A DNA stretch of 40,057 bases from Oligoflexia bacterium (GTDB taxonomy: Bacteria; Bdellovibrionota; UBA1018; CAIPTA01): positions 1 to 40,057 of the forward strand of contig JAMLID010000029.1 of NCBI GenBank assembly GCA_023954355.1. The letters are read 5' to 3'. Below are positions 25,287 to 33,184 of this stretch, one piece after another. The notes under the pieces are model-generated. The model saw only the letters and a program-made list of their open reading frames with translations, did not search any database and was not told the DNA's origin. Positions within the stretch are counted from its first letter, which is position 1; each line of letters begins with the position of its first letter. A program made the translations under genes and the position numbers.

Positions 25287-25738
25287 TTCGAGCGTGACTC
25301 AGCAGGATCAGTAACTAAACCTATACGAGTGATTCCTGCGGCTTGAATTTGCGACATAATTGTTGCAACCACTCCATAGGCATTACGTTTATCGGCCTGA
25401 ATGTAAATTTCTTTCTTTTCTCTTTTATCGTAAATTGCTCGAATTTTATCTGTAAGTTCAGCCGCTGGAATATGGTTTCCCGCGATTTCGGCAGCCCCAT
25501 TGCGATTGATTACAAGAACTAATGGCTTTTCTTGCTCGCTAAGACCAGGAGATTTTGTTTTTGGTAAGTCTACTTGGATTCCTTGCTGCATTAAGGGAGC
25601 AGAAACCATGAAGATAATTAACAATACCAACATTACGTCTACAAAAGGCGTTACGTTGATCTCTGAGAGAGCAGAATCCATTTGATAGTTAGAGCCATCG
25701 ATATGGTTTGATGTTTTTTTATTATTGAACCCAGCCAT
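25283..25738 (-). CDS. tolR: TolR (ExbD family)
   Basis: 151 residues with one transmembrane helix carrying the family aspartate (INVTPFVDVMLVLLIIFMVS) and a periplasmic domain with the motif KEIYIQADKRNAYGVVATIMSQIQAAGI. Together with TolQ it forms the proton-driven motor. The stop overlaps the tolA start, and it lies four bases after tolQ. Confidence 0.95.
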   Translation of the reverse strand: MAGFNNKKTSNHIDGSNYQMDSALSEINVTPFVDVMLVLLIIFMVSAPLMQQGIQVDLPKTKSPGLSEQEKPLVLVINRNGAAEIAGNHIPAAELTDKIRAIYDKREKKEIYIQADKRNAYGVVATIMSQIQAAGITRIGLVTDPAESRSK

Positions 25739-25742
25739 TTAT

Positions 25743-26423
25743 TTATATTGCTCTTTCTCTTTGCAATAAGTTGAGTAAATCTTGATTGAAAGAATCCAAC
25801 TGCATTGCTTGTTGGCGAATTTTTCCATTCAAATAGTTATAAGCGATTGCAGCAGGGATCGCGGCAAATAATCCAATCGCAGTTGCAATCAATGCTTCAG
25901 AGATACCTGGGGCAACGGCGGCTAGATTTGCATTTCCGGTTACGCCAATAGATTGAAAGCTATTCATGATTCCCCAAACGGTTCCAAATAATCCAACGAA
26001 GGGAGCAGAGCTAGCCACAGTTGCTAACCAAGAAACACTTTGCTCTAAATAAGCAAGTTCTGTGGTATTGGCTTTCTTTAAGGCACGAATAACTATATCG
26101 GCGCGTAAATTTTTATCTTCTGTTTTATCGTCACTTACTTTTCTTAGCTCTCTTACAGCAGACTGAAAACTTTTTGCTACTGGCGAAAGAGGGTAATCTG
26201 CGGCTCTTGTGAAGGCTTCAGAAATATTCCAACCGCCCCAGAAGCCTTGTAAAAATTGTTCGTTTTGTCTCAAGGCTGTTTTAATGAGTTTGCGTTTAAG
26301 TAAAATAATTGCCCAAGAGCCAACGCTTGCTAAAAATAGTCCAAACATAACAAATTGAACTACGAGTCCAGCGTTTAAGATAAGATCGAAAATTGATAAA
26401 GAGATTTGTTTTTCCATAGTCAT
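25743..26423 (-). CDS. tolQ: TolQ (MotA/TolQ/ExbB proton channel)
   Basis: Three transmembrane segments (about 16-38, 133-155 and 170-195) with the family motifs LATVASSAPFVGLFGTVWGIMNSF and ALIATAIGLFAAIPAAIAYNYL. It is the inner-membrane channel of the Tol motor, first of a tightly packed tolQRAB series. The start is uncertain by two codons (ATG at 26423 or 26417), and no strong ribosome-binding site is visible. Confidence 0.95.
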   Translation of the reverse strand: MTMEKQISLSIFDLILNAGLVVQFVMFGLFLASVGSWAIILLKRKLIKTALRQNEQFLQGFWGGWNISEAFTRAADYPLSPVAKSFQSAVRELRKVSDDKTEDKNLRADIVIRALKKANTTELAYLEQSVSWLATVASSAPFVGLFGTVWGIMNSFQSIGVTGNANLAAVAPGISEALIATAIGLFAAIPAAIAYNYLNGKIRQQAMQLDSFNQDLLNLLQRERAI

Positions 26424-26501
26424 CTTAGATTAGTAGCCGGTAAAGCAAAGGTCAATCATGCAAAAATCTTTCGCTCGATCCGCGAGAAATGTTTCAGTCA
26501 G

Positions 26502-27443
26502 TTAGTATGATTTTTTTCGCTCTGCTTCTTTTTCAATTTTCCAAAGGTGAAAAGAGGAAACGAGTAAGACTGCTAAAATTGCTGTAAACCCAAGACTACT
26601 TATTGGGCCCATTTCTCCTCCAGACAAAATACTATAAGCATGTACCGTCGGCTTCATGAGAAAAAAGCTAGGGCTTTCAATGCTCCAAAGGGGCAGACCA
26701 AAGCCACAGTGTAAAAGAGTAAGTGCTGTAAGTTGAAGACCTAAGCCTCGATGGGGTTTTTGGCTGCGCTCGTAAAAAAGTCCCAAGGTTATATGAAATA
26801 AAAGCAGATTAAGAATATCTATATATGAAATTTGAAACTGCAGGTTTCGGATAAATGTTTGCATAAGAGCGGTTAGTAATACGGAGGCAAAAGGAGGAAA
26901 AACTTCGTTCAAGTTTGATTGGATTCTAAACCGGAAAATATATTCTTCGCACCACAGTAAAACAGGTAAGCTAATTAGGGTTAATAAAAAGAGAGGAAAA
27001 AGTGGTGTGCCCAGAGCTGAGTTTATATACACACCTAAATACGATATATGGCCGGCAAAATAGAAAGAAAGCAATAGGGCAAGGGGAATTACGAATCCTG
27101 TCGATATCCCTCGAATAAATTCATTTTTTGAGTTTTTATCTAACTGAAAAATATTCTTATTGGGGCGACTCCAGAAATGTCTTTTAGAGTAAAAAGATCT
27201 TGTTCCTTTCCACAACATAATTGTTACGACTAATGATCCACAGGCGTAAGCAAAAAATAGATACTGGCTAGCGATCTCATTGATTGTGGTGCCGAACTCG
27301 ATACCTTTTTTATCTGCAGCAGAGACTATAGTTGTGACGATTGTGTACAAAAGCGCATGAGCAAAAAAAGCCATTAATAGATAGGCAATAAAGCATCCGG
27401 CTGCTCTTAATAATGAACGAATCTGGTATTGTGATAGGTTCAC
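26502..27443 (-). CDS. CPBP-family intramembrane metalloprotease (CAAX-like)
   Basis: A 313-residue polytopic membrane protein with about seven or eight hydrophobic helices. The CPBP/Rce1-like glutamate motif EEYIFRFRIQ (pattern EExxxR) and later histidine-bearing helices (LLFHITLGL, LTLLHCGFGL) are present. Members are membrane-embedded endopeptidases or bacteriocin-immunity-like proteins; the substrate here is unknown. The GTG start overlaps the TGA of the M48-like ORF (GTGA), so it is coupled to it, and tolQ follows 78 bases later. Confidence 0.78.
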   Translation of the reverse strand: MNLSQYQIRSLLRAAGCFIAYLLMAFFAHALLYTIVTTIVSAADKKGIEFGTTINEIASQYLFFAYACGSLVVTIMLWKGTRSFYSKRHFWSRPNKNIFQLDKNSKNEFIRGISTGFVIPLALLLSFYFAGHISYLGVYINSALGTPLFPLFLLTLISLPVLLWCEEYIFRFRIQSNLNEVFPPFASVLLTALMQTFIRNLQFQISYIDILNLLLFHITLGLFYERSQKPHRGLGLQLTALTLLHCGFGLPLWSIESPSFFLMKPTVHAYSILSGGEMGPISSLGFTAILAVLLVSSFHLWKIEKEAERKKSY

Positions 27444-27868
27444 GGTAGAAGATTCCAGTTTGTCGCTGCTCTTGAAAATCGTTTAGAGTTAGTCACAAGA
27501 TTTTTTGGACTTCCTTTTTGAGATAAAGAGGATTGTAGTTCTTTTAACTTATCTAGGCGGTAATCATACCCGATGCCAGCACGCCAAAAGCCTTTATATT
27601 CTTCATCTTGTTTGTTTTTCTTTAAGCGAGTGAGAAAATTTATAGCAGATAAATAAGAATAGCCTGAGTCACGAAGGCATTCGATAGCAATTTTATCGAT
27701 ATAAGCTTCGTTACCGACATCATAGTTTTTCATTTCAGCAAAATTGTTATTTTCTTCTAATAAATTACTTTGCTGTTTTAAAGATTCACTTAAATTTTTG
27801 ATCCAATTTTTACTAGAAAATGCCGCCTCTTTAGCAGGATGTTCAGCACTTTGAACTAATAGGCGCAC
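27440..27868 (-). CDS. C-terminal piece of an M48-family-like protein without HEXXH (frameshifted)
   Basis: The GTG at 27868 is only the first start-type codon. The frame is open from 28072 with no ATG, GTG or TTG for 68 codons, and that stretch reads GGGYFAISAFTIDTLTNEAELAFLLV. This aligns with M48 peptidases (GGYIYVTRGLLDLL.NEAELAAVLAHEIGH), but the zinc motif HEIGH is replaced by VRLLV. Further on, NEAYIDKIAIECLRDSGYSYLSAINFLTRL matches the family's E..AD..G...L..AGYDP.A...FL.RL region. So this is the 3' half of a gene whose 5' half is the preceding ORF, joined by a +1 shift. It is coupled to the CPBP gene. Confidence 0.65.
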   Translation of the reverse strand: MRLLVQSAEHPAKEAAFSSKNWIKNLSESLKQQSNLLEENNNFAEMKNYDVGNEAYIDKIAIECLRDSGYSYLSAINFLTRLKKNKQDEEYKGFWRAGIGYDYRLDKLKELQSSLSQKGSPKNLVTNSKRFSRAATNWNLLP

Positions 27869-27989
27869 AAGTAAAAAAGCAAGCTCAGCCTCATTCGTTA
27901 GAGTGTCTATTGTAAATGCACTAATAGCGAAGTAGCCGCCACCAATACGATCAGAAATCCATTGATTGGTCGAAGATTCGGTTTTGTTT

Positions 27990-28874
27990 TTATATACTGA
28001 AAAACATGAAAAGATTCGATTTCCAATAGGCTTGAATATTTTTTCGGGCAGCCCTGAAGTGCGGATGAGAAACTACATTCATATAAGAGTGACCATCTAC
28101 TTCTTCTTGCGTTAATGGTGGATGTACATATTGTTCGGCTAATACAGAGCGAGAAAGTATTTTTGTATGGATATTTTGATCAACGCTCATCAGTATAGGT
28201 GGGGTTAATTTTTTAGCTTTTTCTTTCGCCAGGATTGCTTGTTTTTTCTTTTCAATTTCGTTGATTTCAAAATCTAAAAACTCTAGGGATGGGCCCGATA
28301 GTCCAAGAGATTCTTTCTTACGTAAGATTGCGGGTGATTTTAGAGAAAGTTCATGGAATAAAGTTTTGCTTTTTTCTGTAGAAATTTGCTCATCGGTTTT
28401 TATAAAAAGCTCTAAGGTCTTTTTAGATAGAACAATAGAATCTAGAAAGTTAACCTTAGCAATTTCTGTATTTGATTGTAACTGAAGCGCTTGCTTGTGA
28501 ATCTCGGTATGTTGAATAGCAGAAAAAATCTTCTTGGTGCTTTTCTCATCTAAAGAGTTCTCATCGCCTGGAGCAATTAATTGTCGACTAAAAATCCATC
28601 CCTTTGGGGCATAGTCTTTGGCTCGCATTTTTGTCAAAGGCTTAGGCTGGCCATATAGCCAACGACCATAGGCTTTTTCTACCTGAAATTCTGTATTTAC
28701 GGGAATCGTTGGTCCCCATGTTTTTGCTAGCTTTAGTATTGGGGACGTAAAAAGAGGCTCAGAGCGTAGTTGCGTATAGGCAGATCCTATTCTTGGGGAT
28801 TCTGCTCGAGTATTCAAAGAAAAGGCCAAGAGGCAAAAGTAGAGAAAAAACCAATTTTTTCGAAAAACACTCAT
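27990..28874 (-). CDS. N-terminal piece: exported protein with SH3-like domain (frameshifted into M48-like part)
   Basis: Signal peptide MSVFRKNWFFLYFCLLAFSLNTRA, then an SH3b-like domain (SAYTQLRSEPLFTSPILKL, VEKAYGRWLYG, GWIFSRQLI; about 30-105), then a lysine/glutamate-rich helical region (about 110-235). The last in-frame residues (AYWKSNLFMFFSI) are probably out-of-frame reading: a one-base shift at the A6 run (28039-28044) leads into IFKPIGNRIFSCFSVYKN and on into the M48-like domain. The repaired protein would have about 477 residues and be periplasmic. Whether the shift is a mutation, a sequencing error or slippage is open. Confidence 0.65.
   Translation of the reverse strand: MSVFRKNWFFLYFCLLAFSLNTRAESPRIGSAYTQLRSEPLFTSPILKLAKTWGPTIPVNTEFQVEKAYGRWLYGQPKPLTKMRAKDYAPKGWIFSRQLIAPGDENSLDEKSTKKIFSAIQHTEIHKQALQLQSNTEIAKVNFLDSIVLSKKTLELFIKTDEQISTEKSKTLFHELSLKSPAILRKKESLGLSGPSLEFLDFEINEIEKKKQAILAKEKAKKLTPPILMSVDQNIHTKILSRSVLAEQYVHPPLTQEEVDGHSYMNVVSHPHFRAARKNIQAYWKSNLFMFFSI
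28039..28044 (-). other. A6 homopolymer at the apparent frameshift
   Basis: On the minus strand the sequence reads CCCGAAAAAATATTC. Removing one A, or slipping by one base, joins the upstream frame (HFRAARK) to the downstream one (IFKPIGNR). Runs like this are where indels, sequencing errors and transcriptional slippage occur. Confidence 0.6.
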
Positions 28875-28961
28875 GATTACAGCTTAGAGCCCCATTCGTT
28901 TACAAGCAAGACTACCAAAGCTCACGGAAGAATGTTACCGTTTAATTAGGAGGGCTGACCA

Positions 28962-29672
28962 ATGAGGGTCTCGCTGAAACAGGTTACGAAAGCCTACCAT
29001 CAAAATTCTTTAGTTTTAAAGAATCTAAATCTTGATTTGGCCGAGGGGGGATTCCTTTTCGTTGCTGGAGATAGCGGTGCAGGAAAAACATCCTTACTCA
29101 AATTAATCGTTGGAGAAGAGTTTCCTACTAGTGGAACAGTCACTTGCGGAGGCATTCGTTTAATCGAGGGCGCGGGGTCATCGCTCCAAATTCGAAAAAG
29201 AATTGGTGTTGTGCACCAAGACTATCGCTTGATGAAAGAACGGACTGTTTTTGAGAATGTGGCGATTCCTTTGTTTTTTGGTCGACACGGGCGTTCAACA
29301 AAACCGTTAAACTTTATGGGTTCTGCTGCTCTTCGGTTAACAGAAGAAGTGCTGCAATCACTTGGGCTCTCTACAAAATTACTAGATGCAAAAGTCAAAG
29401 AACTCTCTGGTGGTGAACAACAAAGAATTGCAATTGCAAGAGCGCTTATTAATAAGCCTGATTTATTGGTTGCAGATGAACCTACTGGTAGTTTAGATCA
29501 TGATCACACCTGGACTGTTATGGATTTATTCCAAAAATTAAATATTCAAGGAATGACTGTAATCGTTGCCACCCATGATAGAGACATTATCCGCAAAGTA
29601 CGCAAACCTACTCTTCACTTAAGCGCTGGCTCTGTTCGTGTTGATGAAAGGGATGGGGCATGTATTTTTTAA
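28962..29672 (+). CDS. ftsE: FtsE, cell-division ABC-type ATPase
   Basis: An ABC ATPase with Walker A GDSGAGKTSLL, Q-loop VVHQDYRLM, signature LSGGEQQRIAIARAL, Walker B LLVADEPTGSLD and the switch histidine ATHDRD. It pairs with the membrane protein FtsX, encoded next with a 13-base overlap, to control cell-wall hydrolysis at the septum. The ribosome-binding site is AGGAGGG just before the ATG. The presence of ftsX and envC directly downstream supports FtsE over other small ABC ATPases. Confidence 0.95.
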   Translation: MRVSLKQVTKAYHQNSLVLKNLNLDLAEGGFLFVAGDSGAGKTSLLKLIVGEEFPTSGTVTCGGIRLIEGAGSSLQIRKRIGVVHQDYRLMKERTVFENVAIPLFFGRHGRSTKPLNFMGSAALRLTEEVLQSLGLSTKLLDAKVKELSGGEQQRIAIARALINKPDLLVADEPTGSLDHDHTWTVMDLFQKLNIQGMTVIVATHDRDIIRKVRKPTLHLSAGSVRVDERDGACIF

Positions 29673-30541
29673 AAGCCGCTCTCTTAGGAATCCGCAGACG
29701 ATTGCTTTCTTCGCTATTACTGGTTGTGGGCAGTAGCTCGATACTTTTAGCCATGGCTGCCATTGGTTTATGGTCAAACTGGTTATTACAGCAAAACGAA
29801 AATATGAAGGCCCATCGATCGGTTGCCATATTTGTAGATTCAAGAAACGATTCTGACGTAGAAGATGTTTTAACAAAAATTATGCAGGTTAAAGGCGTTG
29901 ACTCTGCAAGAATCATTTCTACAGAAGAGTTTCAATCTTTTCTGTCGCAGCATTTTCCTGACCTAGCGGCAGCTGTGGATGGACTGGGTTTAGACATTAT
30001 TCCTAGATCGTTAGAGGTTTTTTTCTCTAAAGACATTCACTATTTTGAGCGTCTAGAAACCGTAAGAACTTTAGAAGGGCTCAGTGGAGTGCAAAGAGTA
30101 GACGATGGTATGGATCGCATGGCATCGGCTCTAACTTCTATTCGCTGGCTGGGTCTTGGCGGCTACTTTTTACTTTTTTCTCTCTATGGAGTTTTTCTCT
30201 TTGTTTGTGTAGGGCATTATCAAAATTTACTTTACTCAGAAGCACAAGAGCTTTCGCTTGTTCGCTCTTTTGGGGCTACAAAATTTATGATTGTGTTGCC
30301 TTGGATTTTTGAAGGTTTCTTTCAAAGTGTAGCCGTAGGATTAGTTGTTGGCGTAAGTCTATTGGGTGGAAAAACATATTTATTAGAAGTCTATAACCAG
30401 TTTTTTGGAACCGTTGGTTATGACCCTTTTCATTTCGAATTTACTAATCTTTTATTAATTATTTTTGCGTCTATGATCTTGAGTTTTTTAGCGCATTTAT
30501 TTTCTAGTGGATTAGCTCTCTTGCGTTGGAGGCTTCATTAG
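29660..30541 (+). CDS. ftsX: FtsX, cell-division membrane protein
   Basis: Four transmembrane helices in the FtsX arrangement: one near the N terminus (LSSLLLVVGSSSILLAMAAIGLW), then an extracytoplasmic domain of about 130 residues, then three C-terminal helices (GLGGYFLLFSLYGVFLFVCVG, FEGFFQSVAVGLVVGVSLL, LLIIFASMILSFLAH). FtsX relays FtsE ATP cycling across the membrane to a periplasmic activator such as EnvC. It starts inside ftsE, with AAAGGGATGGGG ahead of the ATG. Confidence 0.93.
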   Translation: MYFLKAALLGIRRRLLSSLLLVVGSSSILLAMAAIGLWSNWLLQQNENMKAHRSVAIFVDSRNDSDVEDVLTKIMQVKGVDSARIISTEEFQSFLSQHFPDLAAAVDGLGLDIIPRSLEVFFSKDIHYFERLETVRTLEGLSGVQRVDDGMDRMASALTSIRWLGLGGYFLLFSLYGVFLFVCVGHYQNLLYSEAQELSLVRSFGATKFMIVLPWIFEGFFQSVAVGLVVGVSLLGGKTYLLEVYNQFFGTVGYDPFHFEFTNLLLIIFASMILSFLAHLFSSGLALLRWRLH

Positions 30542-31731
30542 TGAGAATGCAAGTCGAGCGATTCAGTAGTCTTATAGTAGCTGCTGTTTTTCTATGTTCC
30601 ATTAATGCAGCATTTTCTGCTACGAGATCTCCTAAAGACTCTCAGGCCTTAGAACTTAAAAAAATTCATTCAGAAATTGAAAGTCTAGAAGATAAAATAA
30701 AGAGCTCTACAAGAGTAGAGGCAAGCATTACCTCAGAACTAGGAAAGCTAGAGAAGCTACTAAAGCTGCAAGCACTTGAAATTAGATTATCACAAATAGA
30801 AATAGATAAGTTAGAAACAGAGCTACAGGAAAATACCGTTAAAAAAGATAGTTTAGAGCAGGCTTTAGAAACTAGAAGATCGCGTTTACGTAAGGCACTT
30901 TCTGTACTGTATGCGACAAAAACAAATACACCTTTTGCAGGATTATCATCAGAGGATGCAATTAATGTTTCACAATTTAAAGAATTGATCGGATCGATTT
31001 TAAAAAATGAGAGCCAAGAAATTCAATCTCTGAAAGGATTGTTCACTGAAGTTAGTCAACTTAGTGAAAAGCTTAATCAAGATCGAGATCGATTCATCAG
31101 CCAAAATGAAGACCTAAAAGAAAAACAAAATGTATTAGAATTAAATCAAAAATTAAAAAAAGAACTTTTATCGAAAACAAGAAGCGAGCAAAAGAAGATC
31201 TTTCAAGCAATCGAAGTAGCTAAGTCTGCAGAAATCGAATTAGAAAGCATGCTTAGTAATTTCAATTTACGAAAAGATATAGAAGAAAAATCTGCTCAGA
31301 ATAGAATAGCAAACGCAGATAAAGGCCTTTCTTTTTTCAAGAGAAAAGGTGGATTGCGTTATCCTATTCAGGGAAAAATTGTGAATCAGTTTGGCAAAAA
31401 ATATGACGAAAAGACAAATTTATATACTTTCCATAAAGGAATCGACTTTTCTGCTCAACCGAATTCGAGAGTTTATGCTGTCGGTAGCGGAAAAGTAGTT
31501 TTCTCAGGCAAAATTGGAGGATACGGAAATCTGGTTATTATCGATCATGGCGAACAGTATTTTTCACTTGTTGGCCAATTAGATGAAATCTATAAAAAAG
31601 AAGGCGATTCTGTTTATGAAGGCGAACTGGTAGGTTTATCGAATCGAGAAGGAAAAGACGTATACTTTGAGATTCGCCAACGCCATGTCGCTGTAAATCC
31701 GGTACCGTGGTTTGCTAAGAACACTAAGTAG
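30541..31731 (+). CDS. envC: EnvC-like murein hydrolase activator (degenerate LytM/M23 domain)
   Basis: The start is the GTG at 30541, which overlaps the ftsX stop (TAGTG) and has GGAGG eight bases upstream; ATG 30547 is an alternative. A signal peptide (SSLIVAAVFLCSINAAFSA), a long coiled coil (about 35-260) and a C-terminal LytM domain follow: YPIQGKIVNQFGKKYD, FHKGIDFSAQPNSRVYAV, GYGNLVIIDHGEQYFSLVG, VYFEIRQRHVAVNPVPWF. The HxH zinc residue is absent (SLVGQL where catalytic enzymes have YxHL), exactly as in EnvC, whose dead LytM domain activates amidases. The FtsEX context makes EnvC the best call. Confidence 0.9.
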   Translation: MRMQVERFSSLIVAAVFLCSINAAFSATRSPKDSQALELKKIHSEIESLEDKIKSSTRVEASITSELGKLEKLLKLQALEIRLSQIEIDKLETELQENTVKKDSLEQALETRRSRLRKALSVLYATKTNTPFAGLSSEDAINVSQFKELIGSILKNESQEIQSLKGLFTEVSQLSEKLNQDRDRFISQNEDLKEKQNVLELNQKLKKELLSKTRSEQKKIFQAIEVAKSAEIELESMLSNFNLRKDIEEKSAQNRIANADKGLSFFKRKGGLRYPIQGKIVNQFGKKYDEKTNLYTFHKGIDFSAQPNSRVYAVGSGKVVFSGKIGGYGNLVIIDHGEQYFSLVGQLDEIYKKEGDSVYEGELVGLSNREGKDVYFEIRQRHVAVNPVPWFAKNTK

Positions 31732-31781
31732 GTTGTGTTTTTCTTTAAGCAAACTTACTGATTCTTTGAGACAATAAAGAA

Positions 31782-33125
31782 GTGAAAATGAAAAAAATCT
31801 CGAAAATAGTTCTTCTGCTTTTTCTAACGTTAATTTCTTCTCAGGCATTTGCCAAAAAAGAAAATGCAAAGTCACAGACAGTAACAGTTCCAAACGAAAA
31901 ATATGATGATATTGCCATGTTTGGAAAAGTTATTAACTTTGTAGACAAGCAGTATGTAGATAAGGTGAATACTAAAGAGTTAGTCTACGGTGCAATTAAA
32001 GGAATGTTAGAGACCCTTGATCCGCATTCGAGTTTTATGCCTCCTGAAATATACCGTCAGTTAAAAACAGATACAGCAGGTAAATTTGGCGGTTTGGGAA
32101 TCGAAGTGTGGATAAACAAAGATGGAGTTTTAACGGTTGTTACTCCTATGGATGGAACTCCTGCGTGGAAGGCAGGAATCAAGGCAGGGGATAAGATTAT
32201 TAAAATTGATGGGCACTCTACTAAGGGTATGAGTATTGCTGAAGCAACGGCTAAAATTCGTGGTGATATTGGAGAGGCGATTAAATTTACTATACAAAGA
32301 GCGGGTGTGAGTAAAGATCTCGAGTTTAATCTTAAAAGAGTATCTATTAATCTTAAGAGCGTTAAGAAGAGAGATTTAGGCGAAGGGCTTGGTTATATTC
32401 GTCTTACGCACTTTCAAGAGAAATCACATAGAGAAGTTCTTGATGCTATAGAGAGCTTAGAAAAAAAGAATAAGCTTAAAGGACTCATCATTGACTTAAG
32501 AAGTAATCCAGGTGGGTTGTTAGATGAGGCGGTAGAGATTGCAAATTTATTTATTGATGATGGTGTAATTGTTTCTACTATCGGAAGAAACCCAGAGGAC
32601 AAAGAAGTGAAGGTGGCAAAATCAGGAATCGCTAGAAAAGATTTACCATTGGTTACTTTAGTAAATGGAAGCTCTGCTTCTGCGGCTGAAATCTTAGCTG
32701 GGGCGTTAAAAGATCATAAGAGAGGTCTAGTTGTTGGGCAAAGAACCTTTGGTAAGGGCTCAGTACAAACGGTAATTCCACTCGGAGACGATGTGGGTTT
32801 AAAACTTACGATTGCAAAGTACTATACACCTAACGGTATTTCTATTCAGGCTAGAGGTATTGATCCAGATATAGAAATTGATGAGCTAGATCAATCGGCA
32901 ATTCAAAAAGTAAGAAAAAAAGTGAAAACCATGAGTGAAGCGGATCTCAAAAATCATATCAATGGTGAGAACGAAGAAAAAAGTGAAGTAAAAGAAAGTG
33001 ACGAGAGTGAGTCTGCGGAAACATCTACATCGGCTACTGTCACGGGAGATCCAAAAACAGACTATCAAGTTCGCCAGGCTCTGAATTTACTTAAAACCTT
33101 AGTGTTCAAAGATTCTAAGAGATAA
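31782..33125 (+). CDS. ctpA: C-terminal processing peptidase (CtpA/Prc, S41)
   Basis: After a signal peptide (ISKIVLLLFLTLISSQAFA) come a helical region (KYDDIAMFGKVINFVDKQYVD), a PDZ domain (about 95-180, FGGLGIEVWINKDGVLTVVTPMDGTPAWKAGIKAGDKI), and the S41 serine-lysine peptidase. The catalytic Ser is in VNGSSASAAEILAGAL and the Lys in QRTFGKGSVQTVIPL. The C-terminal acidic tail (EEKSEVKESDESESAETS) is unusual. Ctp proteases cut C-terminal regions of periplasmic proteins, including cell-wall hydrolases in several bacteria. Start: GTG at 31782 or ATG at 31788. Likely transcribed with ftsEX-envC, though the gap is 50 bases. Confidence 0.94.
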   Translation: MKMKKISKIVLLLFLTLISSQAFAKKENAKSQTVTVPNEKYDDIAMFGKVINFVDKQYVDKVNTKELVYGAIKGMLETLDPHSSFMPPEIYRQLKTDTAGKFGGLGIEVWINKDGVLTVVTPMDGTPAWKAGIKAGDKIIKIDGHSTKGMSIAEATAKIRGDIGEAIKFTIQRAGVSKDLEFNLKRVSINLKSVKKRDLGEGLGYIRLTHFQEKSHREVLDAIESLEKKNKLKGLIIDLRSNPGGLLDEAVEIANLFIDDGVIVSTIGRNPEDKEVKVAKSGIARKDLPLVTLVNGSSASAAEILAGALKDHKRGLVVGQRTFGKGSVQTVIPLGDDVGLKLTIAKYYTPNGISIQARGIDPDIEIDELDQSAIQKVRKKVKTMSEADLKNHINGENEEKSEVKESDESESAETSTSATVTGDPKTDYQVRQALNLLKTLVFKDSKR

Positions 33126-33184
33126 CTTGAGAATTTTTTAGGAATGCGTTTTGATGTGGCCTACTCTTATAGATAGAGGTCATT

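Noticed and set aside
30541..31731. Active M23 endopeptidase
   Set aside because: The second zinc histidine motif is missing (SLVGQL), and the FtsEX context fits an EnvC-type activator.
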